A DNA stretch of 38,070 nucleotides, from NCBI GenBank assembly GCA_026398935.1, contig JAPLRW010000291.1:1-38070 (forward strand). Direction: 5' to 3'. A program made the position numbers and the translations under genes. This stretch comes from Methylococcales bacterium. GTDB taxonomy: Bacteria > Pseudomonadota > Gammaproteobacteria > Methylococcales > Methylomonadaceae. The notes under the pieces were generated by a model. That model searched no databases and was not told the DNA's origin. It saw nothing but the letters and a program-made list of their open reading frames with translations. Position 1 is the first letter of the stretch, and each line of letters starts with the position of its first letter. Below are positions 26,097 to 35,450 of this stretch, one piece after another.

Positions 26097-26792
26097 ATGA
26101 GCGCACTGCAATTCATGAGAAGCCTATCATCCTCTTTAAAATCAATCATGCGTATGTTCTCTAAATCAATTAAAACACTGTTACCAACGCCAGAACAAGC
26201 CTTGCCGGGTCGTGCCGTTAGCATGCCGCTGAGTAATCGTCACTTTGTTAATGGGCAGCCTTTACAGCCGCCTTTTGCAGTACACTTAGAAGAGCTTATT
26301 TTAGCGATGGGCTGTTTTTGGGGGGCGGAAAGAAAGCTGTGGCAGCTGCCGGGTGTGGTGAGTACTGCCGTTGGGTATATTGGCGGTTACACGCCTAATC
26401 CGAGCTATGATGAAGTATGCACTGGTTTAACCGGGCATACGGAGGCGGTGTTAGTGGTGTTTGATCCTGAGGAAATAGCGCTTGAACAACTGTTAAAAGT
26501 CTTTTGGGAAGCGCATAACCCTACGCAAGGTATGCAACAAGGCAATGATGTTGGCACACAATACCGTTCCGGTCTTTATACCTTTACTCAGCAACAACAG
26601 CTATTGGCGGAGGCGACCAGACAGCATTATCAACAACAATTACAGCCAGCGGGTTTTCCGGACATTACCACGGAAATAGAGCCCGTCGAGGTGTTTTATT
26701 ATGCCGAGGAATACCATCAGCAGTATCTCGCTAAAAATCCCGCGGGCTATTGTGGTTTGCGTGGTTGCTCAATTCAGTTTGATAAACTTTAA
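26097..26792 (+). CDS. msrA: Peptide methionine sulfoxide reductase A
   Basis: This enzyme reduces methionine-S-sulfoxide in proteins. It has 231 aa from ATG 26097; ATG 26154 ([11 protein letters not shown]) matches the usual N terminus better and would give 212 aa, but neither has a clear ribosome-binding site. Catalytic C73 lies in the MGCFWGAE motif. [23 protein letters not shown] and GTQYRSGLY follow. The C-terminal resolving cysteines are in GYCGLRGCS (C219, C224). The last 24 bases overlap the convergent exported methyltransferase-like gene. Confidence 0.95.
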   Translation: MSALQFMRSLSSSLKSIMRMFSKSIKTLLPTPEQALPGRAVSMPLSNRHFVNGQPLQPPFAVHLEELILAMGCFWGAERKLWQLPGVVSTAVGYIGGYTPNPSYDEVCTGLTGHTEAVLVVFDPEEIALEQLLKVFWEAHNPTQGMQQGNDVGTQYRSGLYTFTQQQQLLAEATRQHYQQQLQPAGFPDITTEIEPVEVFYYAEEYHQQYLAKNPAGYCGLRGCSIQFDKL

Positions 26793-27578
26793 GGTCATAC
26801 GGTCACTTTCGCCAATCGTAAGGTATTTTTCACGATCTTTTTTGCCCTGTCTTAAGGTGGGCGGCAGTGACCAGACACCGTCAGGATAATCTTTGGTATC
26901 ATTGGGATTGGCATTAACGTCTGATTTAGCCAGAAATTCAAAACCCGCTTTCATCGCGATAGCAATCACGTCATCTTCATGGACGTAACCGGCTTTTGCC
27001 AACGGGTCAGGCGGCATGCTCATGCTGCTACGATGCTCGACAACGCCTAATAGCCCACCGGGTTTAAGTGCTTTATACATCGCTTTGAAAACCGCCAGTG
27101 CTTGATCTTGCGCTATCCAGTTATGCACATTCCTAAAAGTGAGTACTCGATCCATTGAGCCTTCTGGTGCGATAGCTAACGCATCTGGCGGTTGCAATGT
27201 TGTCACCGTTACTTTGTTGTAATAGCTTGGTTGAGCCGCTAATTTAGCATTAAACGCATGGGCGCTTTTTTGAAAATGGGGCGTTTTTGCATCAACAGCA
27301 AAATTTGCGACTGTCAAACTGCCTTTTTCTTTTAGATATGGCGCTAAAATTTCGGTATACCACCCCTCTGCGCCGGGCCAAATTTCCAAGACAGAGTCTG
27401 TTTCTTTAATGTCAAAGAAGGTTAAGGTTTCCAATGGATGGCGATAATGATCGCGGGCTTTATGTGCTTTAGACCGTTGCGAGCCGTCAAGTATCTTTTG
27501 TAAATCAGATACCTTATCAGCAGCATTAACGTTGGTAAGGCTTAGCGCGAGATATACGCTTAAAACTATTTTTTTCAT
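26769..27578 (-). CDS. Exported class I methyltransferase-like protein (COG4798 type)
   Basis: The ATG at 27578 (GGAG 8 nt upstream) gives 269 aa starting [20 protein letters not shown], a signal peptide. The mature part has a Rossmann methyltransferase fold: [19 protein letters not shown] in motif [14 protein letters not shown], and [15 protein letters not shown] in the post-II strand. The residue pattern matches predicted periplasmic methyltransferases. The periplasm is not known to hold S-adenosylmethionine, so the actual ligand is unclear. The gene follows dsbB by 4 nt and is probably co-transcribed. It ends inside the 3' end of msrA. Confidence 0.85.
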   Translation of the reverse strand: MKKIVLSVYLALSLTNVNAADKVSDLQKILDGSQRSKAHKARDHYRHPLETLTFFDIKETDSVLEIWPGAEGWYTEILAPYLKEKGSLTVANFAVDAKTPHFQKSAHAFNAKLAAQPSYYNKVTVTTLQPPDALAIAPEGSMDRVLTFRNVHNWIAQDQALAVFKAMYKALKPGGLLGVVEHRSSMSMPPDPLAKAGYVHEDDVIAIAMKAGFEFLAKSDVNANPNDTKDYPDGVWSLPPTLRQGKKDREKYLTIGESDRMTLKFIKLN

Positions 27579-27582
27579 GCGC

Positions 27583-28113
27583 CTATCTCCAGTCAACAGT
27601 GTCTGAATGGGGTTTAGTATTCCATATTTGTAATAGGCTTAAGCTTGCCAGTGTTAAAAAAGCCATCAGTGTCCACTCAGGAATGCTTAAGCCGAGTAGT
27701 GTCCAATCAACTTTGGCGCAATCGCCCGAACCGCTCAGCATTAATTTAATCGTGTCGGCAAGTGGGAAATTGTCAAAAACATAATCCAGTCCAGGGCCGC
27801 ACTCAGGTACTTCATTAGCCGGTAAATGTTGAATCCAGATGTGCCGAATCGAAATGGCTGCTCCACCTAATGCGGTAGCCATACCGAGCAGTGCATATAG
27901 TTTAACGCCCGCCTCCGTCGGATTATGTAGCGCAGCGATTAAAAATACCATGCCTGTCGCAAAAATAGCGATGCGTTGTGATATGCATAACGGGCAGGGT
28001 TCAAGGTTTTCGACTAACTGCAGATACGCTCCGCCGCCCAATAAGCTCATGCAGATGATAAAGCCGGCTAAAAACCAGAGGCGGGGAGTGAGTTTTTTTA
28101 ACTGTTCAAACAT
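27583..28113 (-). CDS. dsbB: Disulfide bond formation protein B
   Basis: This 176-aa inner-membrane protein reoxidises DsbA and passes electrons to quinone. Four membrane helices are visible (about 13-33, 46-62, 71-89 and 148-166). The quinone-side pair is C40-P-L-C43 (EPCPLC), and the periplasmic-loop pair is C105 and C132, matching E. coli C41/C44 and C104/C130. R47 follows the first pair as in E. coli R48. It heads the pair dsbB-exported methyltransferase. The start has only a weak ribosome-binding site. Confidence 0.96.
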   Translation of the reverse strand: MFEQLKKLTPRLWFLAGFIICMSLLGGGAYLQLVENLEPCPLCISQRIAIFATGMVFLIAALHNPTEAGVKLYALLGMATALGGAAISIRHIWIQHLPANEVPECGPGLDYVFDNFPLADTIKLMLSGSGDCAKVDWTLLGLSIPEWTLMAFLTLASLSLLQIWNTKPHSDTVDWR

Positions 28114-28633
28114 AACGTATGCTCTTTTTTAAGTGATCAAATGGCTCGGTATCGTGTGAAGTATGACCAAAATAGTATGATCCTTCTGTGTTTTTAAACG
28201 ACTGAAAGGCGCTATTTCGCTAATGATACGTCGTTAATTTTCTGTCCGCAATACCTAACGGTAGCCGATTATAATCGACATTTGGTTTTAACTCACGGAC
28301 GAATGCAGTGCAGAGCAATGTACCTAAAAACTATCGACACGCAATTATGGGTGGACTGTGTGAAAAGCAAAGCCATGATAATGCCTCGGTTTTATAAGGG
28401 CTGCCGTGCTTATCAGTCACGATCATTATTGCGTATTATCTGATGGAGGCAGAGTGTTTTTGCAATGATTAAGCGCAGGTTAAGGTGTTTAGCTTACGAT
28501 CCGAGTAATGTCGGCGGGAAATTCATTGATTGCATCGTCGAATCGCGGCATTATTTGCTTTTTGAAACACGGTGATATGATGATTAAATATTACTCGTGT
28601 GTCTACTGTCAACGCTTAACCAAGAGGTATTTA
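28114..28633. other. Intergenic region upstream of the DUF6600-type gene
   Basis: About 520 bases without a recognisable gene. A TATAAT (28270-28275) sits in the palindrome GATTATAATC but has no good -35 on the plus strand. An open frame from ATG 28508 runs into the DUF6600-type gene, but its first 42 residues do not look like a protein start and the signal peptide begins at 28634. Nothing else is identified. Confidence 0.5.
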
Positions 28634-29455
28634 ATGAAAAGACTTATGCGTGAATTTCGGTTCTTATTGTTCTGTATCTTGGTGAGCAGTGCATTCTTAT
28701 CCAACAAGTTTGCTGTTGCTGACGTTTCAATGCAGTTGTTTTATCAAGAATTAGCGCCCTATGGTCGCTGGTTTAATCATCCGGTTTATGGTCGAGTTTG
28801 GAGGCCAAATGGCGTATCCAGAAATTGGCGTCCTTATACGGATGGGCGTTGGATTAATACCGAGCGCTATGGATGGTATTGGCAATCAGATTGGGATTGG
28901 GGCTGGGCACCTTTTCATTATGGTCGCTGGGCGTTTGATGAATTTAGCAGTTGGATTTGGATTCCTGGAACCGTTTGGGCGCCTGCATGGGTCTCTTGGC
29001 AATACAATGAGGGTTATTCTGCATGGGCGCCTTTACCGCCCGAAATTTATTGGCAACCCAATTTGGGCTTATCGTTTAGTTATTATAGCGTCAACAGAAT
29101 TCCTGCCAGTTCTTGGATAGTTGTCCCACAGCGGCATTTTATGCATCAGCATGTTAGTCGCTATGTCCTGCCTACCAACCAAAATAAAGCTTATATTAAT
29201 AATATTAATAACACCTATAATAATATTGCGGTTAATAACCAGCGCATTGTTAATGCAGGCATACCCGTCTCACAATTGGAAAGAGATCAGCATTTACGTG
29301 TGCAGACGATTTCGCAATGGAGACGATGGGACGCGCTGAAGCGTTGCGTGAACGTGAATTGGCCGAGAAGAGTATGCGTGAAACTCGATGGACAGACAAT
29401 ACCTTATCGCCCATTTATAAGGGTTCCGGTGTGTCTGGCGCGTCAACTACTTTGA
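28634..29455 (+). CDS. Tryptophan-rich exported DUF6600-type protein, N-terminal part (probably frameshifted)
   Basis: The ATG at 28634 has AGAGG upstream and gives a signal peptide (FLLFCILVSSAFLSNKFAVA). The following part is rich in W, Y and G with repeated patterns: APYGRWFNHPVYGRVWRP, YGWYWQSDWDWGWAPFHYGR and WIWIPGTVWAPAWVSW. This is the DUF6600 pattern of secreted proteins with unknown function. At about 29312 the frame seems to shift: the remaining 47 codons (WRRWDALKRCVNVNWPRR) look like out-of-frame sequence, while the sensible continuation is in the overlapping frame from 29317. The function is unknown; an envelope or surface role is likely. Confidence 0.75.
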   Translation: MKRLMREFRFLLFCILVSSAFLSNKFAVADVSMQLFYQELAPYGRWFNHPVYGRVWRPNGVSRNWRPYTDGRWINTERYGWYWQSDWDWGWAPFHYGRWAFDEFSSWIWIPGTVWAPAWVSWQYNEGYSAWAPLPPEIYWQPNLGLSFSYYSVNRIPASSWIVVPQRHFMHQHVSRYVLPTNQNKAYINNINNTYNNIAVNNQRIVNAGIPVSQLERDQHLRVQTISQWRRWDALKRCVNVNWPRRVCVKLDGQTIPYRPFIRVPVCLARQLL

Positions 29456-30447
29456 TGGGGATGCCAGAAATGCTGATACCGCCACGGAATTCGGCGCAAC
29501 AAATGGGGTCGCCACAACAGGCAGTGCAGCAACCATTAGCGTTGCAACGGCGACCAATGGATACCCAACAGCGATTAGATATGCCTTCACAGGTCGAGCG
29601 GCAATCACAAATGGACAGTCAGCGTCAGGCAGAAATGCGGCAACAGGTGCAACAGCAAGCGATCCAACAGCAGCAAGCACAACAACAGGCATCTCAGCAG
29701 CAACAAGCAGAACAACAGCGTCAAGCCGAGTTGCAGCAGCGGCAGACAGAAATGCAACAGCAGCAACAAGCAGAACAACAGCGTCAAATTGAGTCGCAGC
29801 AGCGTCAGGCAGAAATGCAGCAACAGGTACAGCAGCAAGCGATTCAGCAACAACAATTCGCTCAAGAGCCACAACCAGTTGAGCATCTACGTCAATCTGG
29901 ATTGCAACAACGCCAAGTAGAAATGCAGCAGCAGGTGCAACAGCAGGCCGTCCAGCAGCAGCAACAAGTCGAGCAACAGCGTCAAGCAGAACAGCAACAA
30001 CGTCAGGCAGAAATGCAGCAGCAAGCACAACAGCAGGCTGTCCAACAGCAGCAACAAGTCGAGCAACAGCGTCAAGCAGAACGGCAACAACGTCAGACAG
30101 AAATGCAGCAGCAGGCGCAACAACAGGCCGTTCAACAGCAGCAACAAGCCGAGCAGCAGCGTCAAGCAGAACAGCAACAACGCCAAGCAGAAATGCAGCA
30201 GCAGGCGCAACAACAGGCCGTCCAACAGCAGCAACAAGCCGAGCAACAGCGTCAAGCAGAACAGCAACAACGTCAGGCAGAAATGCAGCAGCAACAAGTC
30301 GAGCAACAACGCCAGGCAGAAATGCAGCAGCAAGCACAACAACAGGCGATCCAACAGCAGCAACAGCGTCAAGCGCAACAATCGCAATCACAAGAGTCTG
30401 AAGAGAAACGGCGATTAAGAGAGCCAGCTGGGCAAGGTCAGATGTAG
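29317..30447 (+). CDS. Glutamine-rich coiled-coil repeat tail of the DUF6600-type protein
   Basis: The frame opens before ATG 29317 (previous stop 29251-29253) and encodes METMGRAEALRERELAEKSM, then a serine/proline linker, then about 270 residues of Q, A, E and R repeats. The repeat unit is 30 aa (RQAEMQQQAQQQAVQQQQQA and relatives). It lacks a signal peptide and a ribosome-binding site, and it continues the DUF6600 protein in the -1 frame, so one original gene of about 600 aa is likely. A real second gene is less likely. A sequencing error in this region is also possible. Confidence 0.6.
   Translation: METMGRAEALRERELAEKSMRETRWTDNTLSPIYKGSGVSGASTTLMGMPEMLIPPRNSAQQMGSPQQAVQQPLALQRRPMDTQQRLDMPSQVERQSQMDSQRQAEMRQQVQQQAIQQQQAQQQASQQQQAEQQRQAELQQRQTEMQQQQQAEQQRQIESQQRQAEMQQQVQQQAIQQQQFAQEPQPVEHLRQSGLQQRQVEMQQQVQQQAVQQQQQVEQQRQAEQQQRQAEMQQQAQQQAVQQQQQVEQQRQAERQQRQTEMQQQAQQQAVQQQQQAEQQRQAEQQQRQAEMQQQAQQQAVQQQQQAEQQRQAEQQQRQAEMQQQQVEQQRQAEMQQQAQQQAIQQQQQRQAQQSQSQESEEKRRLREPAGQGQM
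29911..30300 (+). repeat. 90-bp coding tandem repeat
   Basis: Units begin at 29911, 30001, 30091, 30181 and 30271, each starting CGYCARRYAGAAATGCAGCA (first bases CG-C/T-CA), at an exact period of 90 bp or 30 codons. The copies differ at a few silent and replacement sites. Shorter related CAG/CAA-rich units continue on both sides (about 29640-30380). Confidence 0.9.
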
Positions 30448-30506
30448 TATTAAATGCCGATTGAGCGTTGCAATTTTTTGGCGGTACAGGTAGCGCTCAG
30501 GGAGGC

Positions 30507-31859
30507 TTATTGTTTATCTAGCCATTTTCGACTCTGGAGTAAACGGTGTATCCATCGCCATAGCCTTAGCGCTATTGGCTTAAGTACACGCTTAATTTGT
30601 GGTGCATAGCGTATTACGTACGTCACCAAACGGATTATTTGCTGTAACAATATTAGCCCGACTTGCTGGCTGGTTTGCCTAAAACGATAAGCGCTGGCTT
30701 GTAACGCGGCAACATTAACGGCTTTGTCTTGAAGTCTGCCACTGCGGAATAGCCACAACAGCAAGCCCGTTACATATAAAATAAACAAGCTTAAACCCGC
30801 TAAAAACCAGATAAATCGCCCTTTCTCGCCCAGTGCTTCGCCGGTATGAATTGGCCAAATCCAAGTGGACAGCGTTTCACCACTGGAAAAGTTGCCGGGA
30901 TCGCGAATGGCTTTAATCTGTCCGCTCCAGTGATCCACCCAGACTGTCGTAAAGGGGTGGTGCTGGTTGATTTCACTGGCTTGGCGAAAATTAATGCGAT
31001 AAACGCCCGTGTCGCCAACTGGCGTAACAATTCGCCGCAGTTCTGCTTTTGGAAACGCTGAGCGTGCAACAAATACAGCGCCAGCTAAGGTCGTGGGATG
31101 ATCCGTAGGATCGGCGGTGCTAATGATTACGCGGCCAGTCTCCCCGTGTCCCATGCCCGATGAGCCTGTTAGCGTTTCTAAAATGTCTGGATAACTCAAG
31201 CTAAAACCGGTAAGCGCCAGTACCAATAACGCTCCGGCGCTTAATACGCCTATGCTGCGATGTACATCAAATACCAAGGCTCGCTGTCCGGCACGTACCC
31301 GAATGTTGAATGTTGACAGCAGTCCTCTAAAGCCCGGCCGCCACAGAAAAATACCTGAGCCAACGGAGGCACTCAGTAACACGCCCAGTATGCCTACCGC
31401 ATTCCAGCCTAACTTACCCCATTGAAGCTGGGTATGCAGATCCAGTATCCATGTGCTTAGCGTTTGTCCCCAAAAGCGATTGGCAACGACTTCTGCCGTA
31501 TAGGGATTAATAGATACCATTAGCGGCGCATGAAATTCAAAAAACGTTTCTTGTGGTTTATCGTACCAAGCGGTGATCATGCCAGTAGGCGTGTGAGGCA
31601 TTTCGAGCGTCCATGCGCCATGACGCTGCGGATGGGCATTTTTGACGGCCGCAATAATTCGGTCCAGTGATTGCAGTTTGTCCTGTGGTGCAGTAATAAC
31701 CAGTTGTGGATTGAGTAAGCTATCCAGTTCTTCGCGGTAAATACTGAGGCTGCCGCTTAAGCCCATTAGCGCGAAAAATAAGCCTGCGCTGAGTGCTAGA
31801 TAGAGATGGATTTTGAGCCAAGTGGCACGTAGGAATAGGCGTTGCACAGCAATTTTCAT
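30507..31859 (-). CDS. PepSY-associated transmembrane protein
   Basis: This 450-aa inner-membrane protein has an N-terminal helix (about 17-40, KIHLYLALSAGLFFALMGLSGSL), a large periplasmic PepSY-like loop, paired helices (about 150-175 and 205-225), a second periplasmic loop, and a helix at 345-370. The patterns WIWPIHTGEALGEKGRFIWF and DLHTQLQWGKLGWN are the conserved His-containing helices of the family, which may bind haem or metal. PepSY-TM proteins often accompany TonB-dependent siderophore receptors, but none is adjacent. The C-terminal 70 residues are a basic amphipathic extension. Substrate unknown. Confidence 0.85.
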   Translation of the reverse strand: MKIAVQRLFLRATWLKIHLYLALSAGLFFALMGLSGSLSIYREELDSLLNPQLVITAPQDKLQSLDRIIAAVKNAHPQRHGAWTLEMPHTPTGMITAWYDKPQETFFEFHAPLMVSINPYTAEVVANRFWGQTLSTWILDLHTQLQWGKLGWNAVGILGVLLSASVGSGIFLWRPGFRGLLSTFNIRVRAGQRALVFDVHRSIGVLSAGALLVLALTGFSLSYPDILETLTGSSGMGHGETGRVIISTADPTDHPTTLAGAVFVARSAFPKAELRRIVTPVGDTGVYRINFRQASEINQHHPFTTVWVDHWSGQIKAIRDPGNFSSGETLSTWIWPIHTGEALGEKGRFIWFLAGLSLFILYVTGLLLWLFRSGRLQDKAVNVAALQASAYRFRQTSQQVGLILLQQIIRLVTYVIRYAPQIKRVLKPIALRLWRWIHRLLQSRKWLDKQ

Positions 31860-32088
31860 GACACTTTATTGGATAGGAATAAATCGGCATTATCCCATAG
31901 CCGCCCAGTGTTGTCGCTTGAGAGCGGTAAGAGGTTTGTCCGTGATGGTTTTTGATGATTAAAAGGCCGGTTCGCCACTATCCATACTTAAATAAAACAG
32001 AATAGTCTTTGAAATTGTTATAAAATTGCGGCTTTTGAATACACGAACCATTATTAATGGCAATGTTTTATAAGCAAAAGGCTTAAAT

Positions 32089-32541
32089 ATGCGCTGTCCA
32101 TTTTGTGCAGATCAAGATACACGGGTTATCGATTCGCGTTTAAGTAATGAAGGTGATCAGGTGCGGCGTCGGCGTGAATGTAACGCCTGCAAAGAGCGTT
32201 TTACGACCTATGAATTTGCCGAAATTGGCTTGCCACCAGTTATTAAGCGTAACGGTGTGCGTGAAGCGTTTAATGAAGCAAAGCTACGCGGCGGTATGCA
32301 GCGAGCACTTGAAAAACGTCCGGTGAGTAATGATGATATTGAAGCGGCTATCAGCCGCATTAAAAAATCACTCATGGCGCGAGGCGGGCGTGAAATTCAA
32401 GCAGATGAGTTGGGCGAGTGGGTGATGAAAGAGCTAAGTTTGTTGGATCATGTTGCTTATGTTCGATTCGCCTCGGTGTATCGTAGTTTTCAAGATGTCA
32501 GTGAATTTACTGATATGATCAATAACTTACCCAAAGAATAG
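32089..32541 (+). CDS. nrdR: Transcriptional repressor NrdR
   Basis: This 150-aa repressor controls ribonucleotide reductase genes in response to ATP/dATP. The zinc ribbon uses C3, C6, C31 and C34 (MRCPFC and RECNAC), and the ATP-cone domain covers about residues 49-139. Length is standard. It is the first gene of the riboflavin/nusB/thiL operon and lies 7 bases before ribD, the usual nrdR-ribD order of gammaproteobacteria. Confidence 0.97.
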   Translation: MRCPFCADQDTRVIDSRLSNEGDQVRRRRECNACKERFTTYEFAEIGLPPVIKRNGVREAFNEAKLRGGMQRALEKRPVSNDDIEAAISRIKKSLMARGGREIQADELGEWVMKELSLLDHVAYVRFASVYRSFQDVSEFTDMINNLPKE

Positions 32542-32548
32542 GTTTCCG

Positions 32549-33637
32549 TTGCAACAAGATGCGATTTTTATGGCGCGCGCTATACAGTTGGCGCACTTAG
32601 GCCGCTATACCACCGATCCTAATCCGCGCGTTGGCTGTGTATTGGTTAAAGATGCGCAGATTATTGCCGAAGGCTGGCATGCCAGAGCAGGGCAGGGGCA
32701 TGCTGAAGTGGTTGCGTTACAGCAAATCGAAACCGCGCAGGGCGCAACGGCGTATGTGACGTTGGAGCCGTGTAGTCATTTTGGTAAAACTCCGCCGTGT
32801 TGCGATGCACTGATTGCGGCAGGTGTTGTGCGTGTTGTGGTGGCGATGCAAGATCCTAATCCATTGGTGGCGGGTGCTGGATTAAAAAAACTGCAGGCCG
32901 CTGGTATCACTGTCGATGTTGGGTTAATGCAGCGTGACGCTGAGCAGCTTAATCGTGGTTTTATTAAGCGGATGCGTACGGGTTTACCGTTTGTCTGCAC
33001 TAAATTAGCGATGAGCCTGGATGGGCGTACAGCGATGGCGTCTGGTGAAAGCAAATGGATTACTTCCAGTCAGGCGCGCGAAGATGTTCAGCGATTAAGA
33101 GCGGCAAGTTCTGCTATCTTGACAGGAATTAATACCGTACTGAGCGATGATCCAGCGCTGAATGCGCGCGTTGATTTCCCCGTAACGCAGCCCGTTCGAG
33201 TGGTGTTGGATTCTCGGCTGGCTATGCCCGTGCATGCGAAGATGGCAGCCTTGCCGGGGCGTAGCCTTATTTTAACGGGTTCTATTGATCAGGTTAAAAT
33301 TAAAGCATTGCAGGCGGTGGGCTTTGAGGTACACACGCTTCCGTTGAAAAATGCGCGTTTAGATTTAACCGCAGTGTTGGTTTTTTTAGGGCAGCAACAG
33401 ATCAATGACGTATTGGTTGAAGCAGGCGCTACGCTAAATGGCGCGTTGCTGGCAGAAGGTTTGCTTGATGAAGGGGTGGTGTATATGGCGCCTTCCATCA
33501 TGGGTGACGCTGGGCGCGGTTTGTTTTCCATGCCACAGCTACAGCGCATGCTGGATAAAAAAAATGTGCAATGGCAGGATGTACGGCGCGTAGGCGCTGA
33601 TCTGCGTTTAACAATCACCTTTCAGAGATCTTCTTAA
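32549..33637 (+). CDS. ribD: Bifunctional riboflavin deaminase/reductase RibD
   Basis: RibD deaminates the pyrimidine intermediate and then reduces its ribosyl side chain, two steps of riboflavin synthesis. The deaminase domain has GHAEVVAL and PCSHFGKTPPC (zinc ligands). The reductase domain has KLAMSLDGRTAMASGESKWI and DDPALNAR, then VLVEAGATLNGALL. The TTG at 32549 gives 362 aa and aligns with the family's N terminus (MQQDAIFMARAIQLA); ATG 32570 would drop seven residues. It lies 7 bases after nrdR, and ribE follows with no gap. Confidence 0.96.
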   Translation: MQQDAIFMARAIQLAHLGRYTTDPNPRVGCVLVKDAQIIAEGWHARAGQGHAEVVALQQIETAQGATAYVTLEPCSHFGKTPPCCDALIAAGVVRVVVAMQDPNPLVAGAGLKKLQAAGITVDVGLMQRDAEQLNRGFIKRMRTGLPFVCTKLAMSLDGRTAMASGESKWITSSQAREDVQRLRAASSAILTGINTVLSDDPALNARVDFPVTQPVRVVLDSRLAMPVHAKMAALPGRSLILTGSIDQVKIKALQAVGFEVHTLPLKNARLDLTAVLVFLGQQQINDVLVEAGATLNGALLAEGLLDEGVVYMAPSIMGDAGRGLFSMPQLQRMLDKKNVQWQDVRRVGADLRLTITFQRSS

Positions 33638-34291
33638 ATGTTTACCGGAATTATTTTAGCCGTTGGTCATATTAGCGCCATTGAAAAACGCGGTGGTGAT
33701 GCGCGCTTAACCATTGACACAGGTCAGTTGGGATTAACGGATGCTGCATTAGGCGATAGTATTGCCGTAAATGGCGTGTGTTTAACTGCGGTAGCACTGA
33801 GTAAGCAACAGTTTAGTGCCGATGTTTCTAATGAAACGTTGTCGCGAACAACCTTGGTGACGTCTGCCGTGGGTACGGCGGTTAATTTAGAGCTGGCGTT
33901 GACGCCCAGTACGCGTATGGGGGGGCATATTGTCAGTGGACACGTTGATGGTATTGGTTCTGTAGTCTCTATAGCCGCTGATGGTCGTTCTTATAGGTTA
34001 AGTATTAAAGCGCCAGATGCCTTAGCGAAATACATTGCGGAAAAAGGCTCGATTTGTATTGATGGCATTAGTTTAACGGTAAATGCTGTCGATGGGGCGG
34101 TATTCAGTGTCAATATTGTCCCGCATACCTGGCAGAATACAACCTTAGGTCAAACGCGAGCGGGTGCCAAGGTTAATTTGGAAGTCGATTTGCTGGCGCG
34201 TTATATGGAGCGGTTAATGTTGGGCGATAGCTCTGCAAAACCGGCAAGTGGTATTACAACGGCGTTGTTGCAAAAAAGTGGTTTTTTATGA
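33638..34291 (+). CDS. ribE: Riboflavin synthase, alpha subunit
   Basis: This enzyme dismutates two 6,7-dimethyl-8-ribityllumazine molecules to riboflavin. The 217-aa protein consists of two similar barrels: the N-terminal [10 protein letters not shown] and VNGVCLTAV with [13 protein letters not shown], then [13 protein letters not shown], and the C-terminal [13 protein letters not shown] with [11 protein letters not shown]. The start is directly after the ribD stop, and the TGA overlaps the ATG of the next gene by 4 nt. Confidence 0.97.
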   Translation: MFTGIILAVGHISAIEKRGGDARLTIDTGQLGLTDAALGDSIAVNGVCLTAVALSKQQFSADVSNETLSRTTLVTSAVGTAVNLELALTPSTRMGGHIVSGHVDGIGSVVSIAADGRSYRLSIKAPDALAKYIAEKGSICIDGISLTVNAVDGAVFSVNIVPHTWQNTTLGQTRAGAKVNLEVDLLARYMERLMLGDSSAKPASGITTALLQKSGFL

Positions 34292-35412
34292 ACATGAACA
34301 GTATTGAAGAAATTGTCGCCGATTTACGCCTAGGTAAAATGGTCATTATTATGGATGATGAAGACCGTGAAAATGAGGGTGATTTGGTGATGGCGGCCAG
34401 TGCGACTCGGCCTGAAGACATTAATTTTATGGCGCGTTATGGGCGTGGTTTGATTTGCTTAACCTTGACCCATGAGCGCTGTAAACAATTGCGCTTACCG
34501 TTGATGGTTAATGAAAATAAAACCGCGCACTCCACTAATTTCACTGTGTCTATTGAGGCCGCTACGGGCGTAACGACGGGTATTTCTGCCGCCGATCGGG
34601 CGCGTACCATTCAGGTGGCAGTCGCAGCGGATGCTCAGTCGGATGATTTGGTTCAGCCAGGGCATATTTTTCCTTTAATGGCGCAATCCGGTGGTGTGTT
34701 AAATCGTGCCGGGCATACGGAAGCGGGTTGTGATTTAGCGCGATTAGCCGGTATGGAGCCAGCAGCCGTTATTGTTGAGATTCTTAATGAAGACGGCACA
34801 ATGGCTAGGCGTCCTGATTTGGAAGTGTTTGCTCAAACGCATAATCTTAAAATTGGCACTATTGCTGATTTGATTCATTACCGTATTGAGCATGAAAACA
34901 CCTTGGAGCGCATCAGTGAATGTGCGTATCCAACAGAATACGGTGATTTCAGGTTGTATGTTTATCAGGATCGGCATGATAATAATCTGCATCTTGCGTT
35001 AGTTATGGGGGATGTTGCGACGGATGCGCCCGTATTAGTTAGAGTGCATTCCCGGAATATGCTGGATGATTTATTGCTGTCTAAGCGCACCGATTGTACG
35101 GTTCCCGTACGTGATGCCATGGCAAAAATTGCGGCGGAAGGACGTGGCGTTTTGGTATTGATTCGGCAGAATGAGACCAATAAAGCCTTAGCGGAATTAA
35201 TCCATCACTATCAATTGCAAGATAATGGTATTAACAGTACGGCCACCACGGTCAGTGCGGCGGATTGGCGTACGACGGGCACGGGATCGCGTATATTGGC
35301 TGATTTGGGTGTGCATAAGTTAAAGGTGATGGGGGTACAGAAAAAATACATTGGCTTATCGGGTTTTGATTTGGAAGTGATCGATTATATCGATAAAAAT
35401 GAGCCCAGCTAA
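34288..35412 (+). CDS. ribB: 3,4-dihydroxy-2-butanone 4-phosphate synthase with degenerate cyclohydrolase II domain (RibBX-like)
   Basis: The N-terminal half (about 1-200) is RibB: it makes the four-carbon precursor from ribulose 5-phosphate. Its signatures are [36 protein letters not shown] and [12 protein letters not shown]. The C-terminal half (about 205-370) aligns with GTP cyclohydrolase II, but where active RibA has a Cys-x10-Cys-x-Cys zinc site (GDVFGSxRCDCG) this protein reads [18 protein letters not shown], with a single cysteine and no zinc site. The usual [11 protein letters not shown] tail is retained. This fits the RibBX proteins of proteobacteria, in which the second half is not catalytic. 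A separate ribA is therefore expected elsewhere. Confidence 0.94.
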   Translation: MNMNSIEEIVADLRLGKMVIIMDDEDRENEGDLVMAASATRPEDINFMARYGRGLICLTLTHERCKQLRLPLMVNENKTAHSTNFTVSIEAATGVTTGISAADRARTIQVAVAADAQSDDLVQPGHIFPLMAQSGGVLNRAGHTEAGCDLARLAGMEPAAVIVEILNEDGTMARRPDLEVFAQTHNLKIGTIADLIHYRIEHENTLERISECAYPTEYGDFRLYVYQDRHDNNLHLALVMGDVATDAPVLVRVHSRNMLDDLLLSKRTDCTVPVRDAMAKIAAEGRGVLVLIRQNETNKALAELIHHYQLQDNGINSTATTVSAADWRTTGTGSRILADLGVHKLKVMGVQKKYIGLSGFDLEVIDYIDKNEPS

Positions 35413-35450
35413 TTGCCTGCTACAAAATTAATAACTAGAGAGCAACGAAC

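Noticed and set aside
28508-28633. N-terminal extension of the DUF6600-type protein from ATG 28508
   Set aside because: It does not resemble a protein start; ATG 28634 has AGAGG upstream and a clear signal peptide.
29911-30300. CRISPR array
   Set aside because: The 90-bp periodic sequence is in frame and coding, with no spacers; it is a protein repeat.
29447-30391. Long minus-strand open frames (314 aa and others) opposite the Q-rich repeat
   Set aside because: They arise from the CAG/CAA repeat read backwards (runs of A, V and L). They have no real start region, and the plus-strand frame is the sensible one.
31860-32088. FMN riboswitch before the rib genes
   Set aside because: I could not find the conserved FMN riboswitch blocks upstream of nrdR-ribD or of ribB.
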